Counted from the first letter of the stretch, positions 7,434-13,827 are shown. The stretch: 15,560 nt of DNA from Ruminococcus sp. 210702-SL.1.03 (GCF_020559915.1 NZ_JAJCLZ010000034.1:1-15560), one strand, 5' to 3'. The notes: a model not told the origin generated them from the sequence alone. Numbers and translations are program-made.

Positions 7434-7967
7434 ATGTTTGATAATTTTTTTAATTTTGTTAAATTGCCTGTAGGTAAAGAAATCACTTCTGTAGTGACAT
7501 TTCTTTCAAGTGTCTCGGGATTAAGTTTTTTCGACGGGCTATTTAGATTTTTTAATGAAGAACAAAAGAATAAATGGGAAAAGATAGTCACGGAATATTA
7601 TATTGATTACTTAGGAAAAATTGAAGTTGTTTGTTATGACTGGTTAGGACGTGTTTTTGCTTTAAGTGATGATACCAATACTGTAATATTTTTTGAACCT
7701 GGTACAGGCAAGGTGTATGATACAGATGCCGGCATTGAGAAATTCTTTGATTATGTTGTAATAGAATATACGAACGATTGCTTTGCTTTAGATTTCTTTA
7801 AAGAATGGTTCGAATCTACAGAAGGATATCAATTGTTGAATAGTGAATGCGCAAGTTACAAGATTCCATTATTTCTAAATGGAGCAGATTCTGTAGAGAA
7901 TTTAGAGGTGTGCGACATGGAAGTTCACTGGGAAATAATGAGAGTTACGCATAATCTAAATGATTAA
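7434..7967 (+). CDS. Tdi1/DUF1851-like immunity protein
   Basis: ATG 7434 follows AAGGGAG (7421-7427), and the toxin stop is 12 bases upstream. The 177-residue protein has DYLGKIEVVCYDWLGRVFAL, then VIFFEPGTGKVYDT and IEKFFDYV. It ends with CASYKIPLFLNGADSVENL and DMEVHWEIMR. This order matches the C-terminal domain of Tdi1 immunity proteins (DUF1851). Tdi1 protects against Ntox15-type DNases, and here it follows an Ntox15-like tip. I see no membrane segment or signal peptide, so it should act in the cytoplasm. Confidence 0.7.
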   Translation: MFDNFFNFVKLPVGKEITSVVTFLSSVSGLSFFDGLFRFFNEEQKNKWEKIVTEYYIDYLGKIEVVCYDWLGRVFALSDDTNTVIFFEPGTGKVYDTDAGIEKFFDYVVIEYTNDCFALDFFKEWFESTEGYQLLNSECASYKIPLFLNGADSVENLEVCDMEVHWEIMRVTHNLND

Positions 7968-8000
7968 ATGTGATTTTTGATAAACTAGGAGATGCTTTTG

Positions 8001-8549
8001 GTGGAAGAATTAATTGAAAGAATTAGTAATACTGTTGAAAAGAAGAAAGTGAAAAGCCTTTGCAATAAAATATTAAAAAAATGTAGTTTTAAATCCGAAA
8101 ATGATTTACGAAATATTTCTTCACTTGCAACGTGGTTGTATATCTATGGTTTTTATGATGAAATGATTGAGGTGTGTGATTTAGTTAAGGATGTCGAATT
8201 TTCTGGGAATTATAATTTATGGTTTATCCCTGACATGACAATGTGTCTAAAATCTAGAGTTCTTCGGGAAAGAGGAATGCATAAAGAATCTCACATATTA
8301 ATGGATAAAGTAAACAAGTATCGTCATCCAGAATTATATAAAAATTTGGTTGATTCATATGAAAGAAAAATGGATCTAAACATAGCAGAAGAGTTAAAAA
8401 ATCGACCAAAATCCTTAGCGGAAGTATGGAGATTTTCTAAACTACAATTCGCTGTAAGATTTAGAGAAGCAGGTAACTTTCCTATTCCAGACGAAAAGTT
8501 TGATAGCGATATTCGAGATCTTGTAGCTATTTTAAAAAAGGTTAAATAG
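8001..8549 (+). CDS. Orphan immunity-like helical protein (DUF6707-like)
   Basis: AGGAG at 7987-7991 sits directly against an ATG at 7992, too close to use. GTG 8001 (or TTG 7998) is at a workable distance and in the same frame. The roughly 182-residue product is helical: LATWLYIYGFYDEMIEVCDLV, then VEFSGNYNLWF and LKSRVLRERGMHKES, resembling the proteins grouped as DUF6707. It follows the Tdi1-like gene with no toxin sequence between them, so it is probably an immunity gene whose toxin tip was lost. The family resemblance is tentative. A different role cannot be excluded. Confidence 0.5.
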   Translation: MEELIERISNTVEKKKVKSLCNKILKKCSFKSENDLRNISSLATWLYIYGFYDEMIEVCDLVKDVEFSGNYNLWFIPDMTMCLKSRVLRERGMHKESHILMDKVNKYRHPELYKNLVDSYERKMDLNIAEELKNRPKSLAEVWRFSKLQFAVRFREAGNFPIPDEKFDSDIRDLVAILKKVK

Positions 8550-8577
8550 GTTGCTAAACATGAGAGAGGGTGATAAT

Positions 8578-8799
8578 ATGCCTGTAATCCAAAATAACAA
8601 CATTTATGAATTAATCTCAAATTCCAAAGTTGCTTTTATAAATGGACAATATCATGAAGCGTACTACCTTGCCAATGAAGCAATTAAACTTGATGAGAAC
8701 TGTGCAGATGCTTATCAGTCTGTGATGCGTATCCAGATGATTTTTCTGAGTTCATGGACTCCTATAATGGCAAGCCTAACGGTCCGGCTATTTCAATGA
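8578..8799 (+). pseudogene. TPR-like toxin leader fragment, copy 2, frameshifted
   Basis: ATG 8578 follows AGAGAGGGTG (8563-8572). It reads ELISNSKVAFINGQYHEAYY and then IKLDENCADAYQS, clearly the same leader as at 6728 and 9499. At about 8717-8721 the sequence switches to toxin-tip DNA, but in the wrong frame, so 25 nonsense residues follow to TGA 8797. The junction removed everything between the leader and the last part of the toxin, including any Hint domain. Confidence 0.6.
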
Positions 8800-9032
8800 G
8801 TCAGGCGGATCATAAAAACACTGCAAGTTTTGGACGTAAAGCTGGTTCTGATCAGTATCGCGCTGATCAAAAAGCATTGCTTAAGCAAGGAAAATTTCAG
8901 GAAGCATTTGATATGGATGTTGAAGACATCACAAGTCAGTTCCCTGGAAAATATGATAGTTCCATTGATGAAGCACAAACGAATTTAAATGATTTGATAA
9001 GCAAGTATAACGAATGGAAGAGAGGAAAATAA
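8754..9032 (+). CDS. Toxin tip fragment with ADHxxTASFG motif, nuclease-like
   Basis: In this frame, homology-like sequence begins near 8721 (CDAYPDDFSEFMDSYNG) and runs to TAA 9030. ATG 8754 has no ribosome site. The motifs GPAISMSQADHKNTASFG and YRADQKALLKQGKFQEAFDM are followed by a helical end. I recall this arrangement (ADH..TAS, then a Gln/Lys-rich helix) from C-terminal tips of Rhs-type effectors thought to be nucleases, but I cannot name the family. It is followed one base later by a gene of immunity type. The tip is out of frame with its TPR leader, so it is probably not produced as such. Confidence 0.5.
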   Translation: MDSYNGKPNGPAISMSQADHKNTASFGRKAGSDQYRADQKALLKQGKFQEAFDMDVEDITSQFPGKYDSSIDEAQTNLNDLISKYNEWKRGK

Positions 9033-9033
9033 G

Positions 9034-9462
9034 ATGGATTTGATATTTGTCCCTTACACGGAGATTGGAACACTTTGCTTCAATGCGTCTAATGACTCTG
9101 CAATTAAAGTGTTCGGAACACCTATTTCACAGTCTATGTATGGGTATCCCCAAAAAAACAAGCATTCATATGATTATGGATTTTTTCATATTCTTTTAAG
9201 CGAGAATTTAGAGTTTGAGGCAATTGAATTATTTCCAGATATGACAGATGAAAAAATATGTTTGCTGTATAACAACGTAAAAATCATCCTTAATCCATCT
9301 GTTAATATAACACTTGAAGAATTGAAGAAAGCAACTGATGATTTACTTTTAGATGATGACGGCGAGGGTTATACAAGTAAAAAATTAGGTTTAAGAATTT
9401 ACTGCCCAGATGACATCGTTGAACAAGTCATTATTCACGATGTAGATTATTATAAGTCCTAA
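9034..9462 (+). CDS. Predicted immunity protein, family not recognised
   Basis: ATG 9034 begins one base after the toxin stop, with AGAGAGGAAAA at the toxin's 3' end as a likely ribosome site. Translation may therefore be coupled. The 142-residue acidic protein starts MDLIFVPYTEIGTLCFN and contains YDYGFFHILLSENLEFEAIEL, suggesting a beta-rich N-terminal sheet. A helix (LEELKKATDDLLLDDDGEGY) and a final strand follow. Position alone argues for immunity to the ADHxxTASFG tip. No motif ties it to a named family. Confidence 0.55.
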   Translation: MDLIFVPYTEIGTLCFNASNDSAIKVFGTPISQSMYGYPQKNKHSYDYGFFHILLSENLEFEAIELFPDMTDEKICLLYNNVKIILNPSVNITLEELKKATDDLLLDDDGEGYTSKKLGLRIYCPDDIVEQVIIHDVDYYKS

Positions 9463-9498
9463 TTATTATATTGACTAATGAGGAAAGGTGGGTTTGTA

Positions 9499-9798
9499 AT
9501 GGAATATGGAAAAGATCAGCTTAAAAGTTTTATTTCTGATTCTCAAGCCGCATTTATGAACGGTCAACTACAACAGGCGTTCAGCCTGGCAAAAGAGACA
9601 ATTAAGCTTGATGAGAACTGTGCTGATGCATATCAGTGTGCAGCAAATGAGGCTATAGGAAGAAATGGCTCAAAGGCTCCAATAGGCTACACATGGCATC
9701 ATATAGAAGATGGAGAGCATATGTTACTTGTTAGCACGGATGTACATAGTAATTTTCCACATACTGGTGGAGCATCTATAGCAAGAAATAGTTTATAA
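9499..9798 (+). CDS. In-frame chimera: TPR-like leader fused to WHH nuclease tip
   Basis: The start is ATG 9499, with AAAGGTGGG (9484-9492) upstream. The ATG at 9478 is in frame but has no site of its own. Residues 1-49 are the leader (SDSQAAFMNGQLQQAFSLAK, then IKLDENCADAYQCAAN). Residues 48-99 are a WHH nuclease end (GYTWHHIEDGEHMLLV, FPHTGGAS) like that at 5989-6144. The fusion point GCAGCAAATGAG (9640-9651) also occurs at 5977-5988 in the other WHH gene, so joining at a short match is likely. It is the only toxin-tip frame in the array with a good ribosome site. The 99-residue product holds just the minimal WHH motif region; its activity is unknown. A SUKH gene follows after 17 bases. Confidence 0.65.
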   Translation: MEYGKDQLKSFISDSQAAFMNGQLQQAFSLAKETIKLDENCADAYQCAANEAIGRNGSKAPIGYTWHHIEDGEHMLLVSTDVHSNFPHTGGASIARNSL

Positions 9799-9815
9799 GA
9801 AAGAGTAGAATAAAA

Positions 9816-10286
9816 ATGATGTTGATAAATAGTGGTTTAAAACTTAATGAAGAAAAACTTCAAATGTTTGAAAATGAGTTAAAAGTTAAATTACCAGTTG
9901 ATTATAAAGAATTTATGCTTGCACATAACGGAGGAATGCCTGAAGATGATCTGATGTTTAACTATCATAATAGTGTTAATAACAAAGAATCACGAAGCTT
10001 GATACAAATGTTTTACATCATATATGAAGAAGAAAATTATGAGATATATAACTTGAAAAATATTTGTTTTACATTATGGAATGATAAAGCATTAACTAAA
10101 GATTATTTAGCTATTGCTGAAGATCCAGCCGGAAATTATGTGTGTATTTCATTAAATGCCGAAACTTATGGGAATATATATTTCTGTAACCATGAATATG
10201 AGGATGCAGAAACAGGAACTCTGTTAATGGACAAAATTGCATCATCATTTTCAGAATTCTTGAATCTTCTTTATTTGGATGAATAG
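9816..10286 (+). CDS. Second SUKH-type (SMI1/KNR4) immunity protein
   Basis: ATG 9816 (with a second ATG at 9819) follows a weak site, AAGAAAGAG. The 156-residue protein matches the SMI1/KNR4 layout: LKVKLPVDYKEFMLAHNGG, YLAIAEDPAGNYVCISL, YGNIYFCNHEYED and a final FSEFLNLLY helix. It has the same length and the same block order as the protein from 6159, and both end in DE, but many positions differ. The two are therefore diverged paralogues serving two WHH tips. The SUKH call is confident; cross-protection between the pairs is not known. Confidence 0.85.
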   Translation: MMLINSGLKLNEEKLQMFENELKVKLPVDYKEFMLAHNGGMPEDDLMFNYHNSVNNKESRSLIQMFYIIYEEENYEIYNLKNICFTLWNDKALTKDYLAIAEDPAGNYVCISLNAETYGNIYFCNHEYEDAETGTLLMDKIASSFSEFLNLLYLDE

Positions 10287-10341
10287 ATGAAGTGAATTGT
10301 TTCCTATAACAAGATCATGGCAGCTAATCCGGACACTTTAG

Positions 10342-11022
10342 ATTGCGGAGAAAACAGTTCTTGAAACGTATGTCCGTCAGGTAGAAAAGCTTGTTCACCT
10401 TATAATAAATGGTGAAGAAATTGTAACTACAGATAATCACCCGTTTTATGTACAAGGCAGGGGTTTTATCAATGCAGGAAATCTGCTCGTTGGTGATAAG
10501 CTCATCAGTGTAAATGGCGAAGATTTGTTTGTTGAGAAACATCGGGTTGAAGAACTTGACGAGCCTGTTGACGTTTATAATTTTCAGGTTGAGGATTATC
10601 ATACTTATTTTGTTGGTGAATCTGCGGTTTGGGTGCATAATAATAACAAAGCTTGTCCTGTTCCTGAACCAAGAAAATCGGAAAAACACAAAACAGCAGA
10701 TGGCGAACCTTTAACATATAAATCAAATTCAAAACATACGCCTGGTCAAGATGGTAATTGTTCAGATGCTGGTATTGAGCCAAGAAATTCATTTGAATTA
10801 TTTGAGGATTCGATTGCTTCAACTGAAAAAACTGGTCATAGATATGCATATGAAAAAGAAACAGATACGATTCACAGATTTTTCTCAAATGCAGAGGAAA
10901 CAGAATGGCACTGGTGTGGTTCAGAAAATCAAGGAAAAAATTCTTTGAATATAACAAAGATACCCAAAGATATTAAAAAAACATTTACAAAAGAGTATGG
11001 TGTTAAATGGAAAGGAAGATAA
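10342..11022 (+). CDS. Truncated Hint plus unrecognised toxin tip
   Basis: The frame opens after TAG 10339-10341 and has no start until TTG 10525, so it is a gene fragment. The Hint part runs from EKTVLETYVRQVEKL through TTDNH to VWVHN, without the Cys block. Just upstream, AANPDTLD (10321-10344) is the preceding Hint segment in another frame, showing a small deletion. The tip (from 10642, about 126 residues) has a Pro/Lys-rich linker, SNSKHTPGQ, then AGIEPRNSFELFEDSI and THRYAY-like strands, and ends WHWCGS with a basic tail. His and Trp in a compact beta-rich domain suggest an RNase-type toxin, but I cannot name the family. An Imm42-like gene follows directly. Confidence 0.6.
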   Translation: MAEKTVLETYVRQVEKLVHLIINGEEIVTTDNHPFYVQGRGFINAGNLLVGDKLISVNGEDLFVEKHRVEELDEPVDVYNFQVEDYHTYFVGESAVWVHNNNKACPVPEPRKSEKHKTADGEPLTYKSNSKHTPGQDGNCSDAGIEPRNSFELFEDSIASTEKTGHRYAYEKETDTIHRFFSNAEETEWHWCGSENQGKNSLNITKIPKDIKKTFTKEYGVKWKGR

Positions 11023-11023
11023 T

Positions 11024-11545
11024 ATGTTAATTGGCGATCCTTATAAATTTGCAGTTTTATTTGATAGAGTAAAAAAATGGAATCCATCTTTAACAGATAA
11101 TAATGGTTTTTTTGCACTATGTATTGATGGAAAATTATTTCCTGATGAAATTGAAAATGCAGTAATACCTGTAGGTGTTAGAGATGTCAAAGTAGCTTTA
11201 TCTGGAATTCCAGTTGATGAAAAAATATTTGACATGGATTCAAAAGATGCAATTTTGATTTTGTATGATCTTGTATATCCAGAGTTTGATGATGAGAAAA
11301 GTGATGAAGAAAACAGGGATAATGATTTTAGATATTTGCTTTCTACAAATGAATTAGTTGATGATAATTATCTTGTTTTTGCTGTAGGAAAAGAAAGGAA
11401 AATTAGAATACTTGGTACAAAAGCAGAGTATGATTTTGAAGAGAAAAGAGATGTTTTATGTAATTCAAAAGTAACTGAAATAATCCTCGAAAAAGATTAT
11501 GTTAATAATGTTATTGCTCAACTTGAAGAGATAAAGTGGAATTAA
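11024..11545 (+). CDS. Imm42-like immunity protein
   Basis: ATG 11024 starts one base after the toxin stop, with AAAGGAAG (11011-11018) as the ribosome site. An earlier in-frame start at 10997 lies inside the toxin gene and is less likely. The 174-residue acidic protein begins MLIGDPYKFAVLFDRVKKWN, then NNGFFALCIDGKLFPDEIEN. That opening is how I remember proteins of the immunity protein 42 family. The rest includes an acidic loop (PEFDDEKSDEENRDND) and alternating strands and helices. It should neutralise the unnamed tip just before it. The family name is from memory and should be treated as probable. Confidence 0.6.
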   Translation: MLIGDPYKFAVLFDRVKKWNPSLTDNNGFFALCIDGKLFPDEIENAVIPVGVRDVKVALSGIPVDEKIFDMDSKDAILILYDLVYPEFDDEKSDEENRDNDFRYLLSTNELVDDNYLVFAVGKERKIRILGTKAEYDFEEKRDVLCNSKVTEIILEKDYVNNVIAQLEEIKWN

Positions 11546-11587
11546 GATTTGAATATTGGTACATTTAATAATCAGCGAATCTTGCAC

Positions 11588-11640
11588 TATATGCCCGACA
11601 AGTATACAAGATTGTACATCTGACAATTAACGGTAAATAA
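11588..11640 (+). pseudogene. Degenerate Hint start of the next module, with nonsense codon
   Basis: The DNA from about 11588 (TATGCCCGACAAGTA) to 11640 matches the Hint segment TYVRQVEKLVHLTINGEE of other copies. Here it reads VHLTINGK and ends at TAA 11638-11640, where other copies have Glu codons. It is much more diverged than the 215-bp stretch that starts just downstream, so the copy is a mosaic. Confidence 0.6.
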
Positions 11641-12279
11641 ATTATCACAACCGAAAATCACCCGTTTTATGTACAAGGCAGGGGTTTTATCAATGCAGGA
11701 AGTCTTCTCGTTGGCGATAAACTTATAAGCGTAAATGGCGAGGACTTGTTTGTTGAGAAACATCGGGTTGAAGAATTTGACGAGCCTGCCACTGTTTATA
11801 ATTTTCAGGTTGAAGATTATCATACTTATTTTGTTGGTGATTGTGCGGTTTGGGTGCATAACAAGAATTGCACACCTGAAAATAAGCAATCCCTTAAGGA
11901 ACACCTTGAAGGTACAGCTGACAATACTGGAGCAAAGCCAAACGGTACGATAAATGGCTGCCATGAAGAAAGTCACTTTTTAAGTGAACTTGATATTGCT
12001 GGTGGTGATCTAACAGATAATATCCAAAATGTAAGTGGTATAGACGGTGTAACTTATGTTGAATATACAGCAAATACAAAAACGGGAAAAGCCACTAAGA
12101 CGATATATGATTCAAATGTAATCAGCACTGATGATTTTATTGATCGCGGCTTGGACACGTATGCTAATGTTCCTGAATCTGTAAGTGGAGGACCTGTTAC
12201 TGCACTTGATAATTCTGGAAAAGCATGGAATTTTTATATTAGAGATAATAAGCTTATTACCATGTATCCATCGGTTTAA
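11641..12279 (+). CDS. Truncated Hint plus putative EndoU/Ntox50-like RNase toxin tip
   Basis: The frame is open from 11641, and the first possible start is TTG 11746, without a ribosome site. Hint sequence from IITTENHPFYV to VWVHN is present; most of it lies in the 215-bp identical repeat. The tip (from 11863, about 138 residues) reads NGTINGCHEESHFL, then GIDGVTYVEYTANTKTG and ATKTIYDSNVISTDDFIDRG, ending with a two-strand hairpin (AWNFYIRDNKLITMYP). The GCH motif, Tyr-rich strand and KTIYD block remind me of the RNase tips named EndoU-like or Ntox50 (BECR fold). That assignment is weak. A CdiI-like gene follows and gives some support. Confidence 0.6.
   Translation: MITTENHPFYVQGRGFINAGSLLVGDKLISVNGEDLFVEKHRVEEFDEPATVYNFQVEDYHTYFVGDCAVWVHNKNCTPENKQSLKEHLEGTADNTGAKPNGTINGCHEESHFLSELDIAGGDLTDNIQNVSGIDGVTYVEYTANTKTGKATKTIYDSNVISTDDFIDRGLDTYANVPESVSGGPVTALDNSGKAWNFYIRDNKLITMYPSV
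11656..11870 (+). repeat. Copy B of the 215-bp identical Hint repeat
   Basis: Identical at every base to 5557-5771, offset 6099. Upstream of 11656 the two copies differ widely; downstream of 11870 they enter unrelated toxin tips. Confidence 0.9.
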
Positions 12280-12295
12280 ATAGAAGGAGCTTTTT

Positions 12296-12682
12296 ATGAA
12301 TTTACTTGTAAATAATGAGGCAAATGAATGTGTTGAATTACTTATTAATACGTTAGCTGCGTGTCACTTTAAAAAGTTTATTGAATGTGTTAATAAGAAA
12401 GAAAACTGGACAGCCGAGCTTTGCTGGTGTTTTTTTGAAAAATCAAATGATAATAAAGAGTATTATCAATTTGAAACTTTTGAGGGTGATACTTATAGAA
12501 TGTCTTATAATGATTTTTTGGATATTGTAAAACTTGCAATTATCAGATTTTATCTTGGTACTAACGATGTTAAAATCAAGGAATCATTAAAAGAATATAT
12601 CAAGAATACAGTATTTGATTCTATTCTTGATAATATTGATCCATCATTAGCATCAGGCGTTCCTCTTGTTTATGGGCAGTGA
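12296..12682 (+). CDS. CdiI-like ribonuclease-toxin immunity protein
   Basis: ATG 12296 follows AGAAGGAGC (12281-12289). The 128-residue protein has a helical start, then WTAELCWCFFEKSNDN, FETFEGDTYRMSYNDFLDIVK and LAIIRFYLGTNDVKIKESLKEYI. A strand ending in SYxxF and then a long helix is the layout I associate with CdiI proteins that protect against EndoU-type CdiA RNases. This fits its place behind the putative RNase tip. The resemblance is by pattern only. It is the last immunity gene of the array; a Hint scrap follows it directly. Confidence 0.55.
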   Translation: MNLLVNNEANECVELLINTLAACHFKKFIECVNKKENWTAELCWCFFEKSNDNKEYYQFETFEGDTYRMSYNDFLDIVKLAIIRFYLGTNDVKIKESLKEYIKNTVFDSILDNIDPSLASGVPLVYGQ

Positions 12683-12685
12683 TGT

Positions 12686-12768
12686 GGTGAGAAAATTGTA
12701 AAAACGGATAATCATCCGTACAAGGCAGGGGTTTTATCAATGCTGGCAATCTCCTTGTTGGCGATAAA
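12686..12768 (+). pseudogene. Terminal scrap of a Hint domain
   Basis: The DNA matches other Hint copies from GGTGAGAAAATTGTA through AATCATCCG and on to GGCGATAAA, but seven bases (the TTTTATG of other copies) are missing after CATCCG. The reading frame is lost, and neither the end of the domain nor any toxin tip remains. It marks the right edge of the array. Confidence 0.65.
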
Positions 12769-12850
12769 CCAAAAAATTGAATACGATTGCAAGGGAAAAA
12801 TAAAGAGCATAACAGATAAGAATCAAAATTATAAAATCTCAAGGTGACAT

Positions 12851-13807
12851 ATGAATAAGCTTCTGGCATTGCTGCAAATATTGATAAAAGAAACAGATGA
12901 AAATCATAAGCTGACTACAAATCAGCTTATTGAAAAACTGTCGGAGCAGGGCGTATATGCTCATCGAAACACGATCCCCTCTGATATAGAAAAGCTCAGA
13001 AACGCAGGTTACGATATTATCTGCGATAAAAGTACGCAGAATAAATATTTTATGGGCAGCAGGGGCATGGAGCTTTCGGAGATAAAAATGCTGTGCGACG
13101 CAGTAAACGCAGCTCAGTTTATTTCGGAAGAAAAATCCTTCCAGCTGATAGACAAGCTGTTTTCTCCTTTGAGCGACTATCAAAAGGAAGAAATAAGAAA
13201 TCTCATTCAGCAGCCGAGCGAAAATAAGGCGGACAGTAAAAGCATATATTATGCCGATATCATCAACACTGCGATCACGCAGCGACGTAAGATCCGTTTT
13301 CAGTATTACGAATATAATGAAAAAAGAGAAAAAATTCTCAAGCATAACGGTTATACATATACGGTCAGTCCCTATGCCGCCGTGTGGAACGACGACAGGT
13401 ATTACCTTGTGGGGTATTGTGAAAAACACAGAGATATAACGGTTTTCAGGATAGACAGATTAGCGAATATATCTCTGACAGACCATCCTTCCAAACCGTG
13501 TCCGAAAGATTTTGTGCTGAAGGACTTTATTGCACATACCTTTAAAATGTTCTGCGGTGAGTCTTCAGACGTGATACTGAAATGTAAAAATAAGCACATG
13601 AAAGCCATTATAGATAAGTTTGGAGACAATATTGATACAATCGGAACCGATCGTCAATTTTTCTGCGTAAAGGTAAAAGTAGAGCTGAGTCCAACATTCT
13701 ATGCGTGGGTGTTCCAGTATCAGGGAGAAATATGTATACAATCTCCACAAAATGCAATAGATCAGTTTGTGCAAATGGGAGAAACTATCATTGAGGTGCA
13801 TTCATAA
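12851..13807 (+). CDS. WYL-domain transcriptional regulator
   Basis: ATG 12851 follows AAGGTGA (12841-12847). The 318-residue protein opens with a winged helix-turn-helix (residues about 1-60: TTNQLIEKLSEQGVYAHRNT, IEKLRNAGYDI). A helical linker follows, then a WYL domain (about 132-212) with IRFQYYEYNEK, VSPYAAVWNDDRYYLVGYCE and VFRIDRLANI. The C-terminal extension ends in WVFQYQGEICIQSP. WYL regulators sense ligands or nucleic acids and often control phage-defence or mobile-element genes. It sits just after the toxin array and before an XRE/ImmA pair, with its own terminator, so it is a separate unit. A role in controlling the array is possible but unproven. Base use here is less AT-rich than in the toxin region. 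Confidence 0.85.
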   Translation: MNKLLALLQILIKETDENHKLTTNQLIEKLSEQGVYAHRNTIPSDIEKLRNAGYDIICDKSTQNKYFMGSRGMELSEIKMLCDAVNAAQFISEEKSFQLIDKLFSPLSDYQKEEIRNLIQQPSENKADSKSIYYADIINTAITQRRKIRFQYYEYNEKREKILKHNGYTYTVSPYAAVWNDDRYYLVGYCEKHRDITVFRIDRLANISLTDHPSKPCPKDFVLKDFIAHTFKMFCGESSDVILKCKNKHMKAIIDKFGDNIDTIGTDRQFFCVKVKVELSPTFYAWVFQYQGEICIQSPQNAIDQFVQMGETIIEVHS

Positions 13808-13827
13808 TTGTGCACCTCATTTTTTTG
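13793..13827 (+). terminator. Rho-independent terminator after the WYL gene
   Basis: Arms GAGGTGCA (13793-13800) and TGCACCTC (13811-13818) enclose a 10-base loop and are followed by ATTTTTTT. The left arm overlaps the last codons of the WYL gene. Confidence 0.85.

Noticed and set aside
8034..8299. TPR toxin leader inside the orphan immunity gene
   Set aside because: Its helical repeats do not match the leader sequence found at 6728, 8578 and 9499.
3640..12768. CRISPR array suggested by repeated segments
   Set aside because: The repeats are protein-coding Hint or leader pieces of variable length, far apart, and not short regular repeats with spacers.
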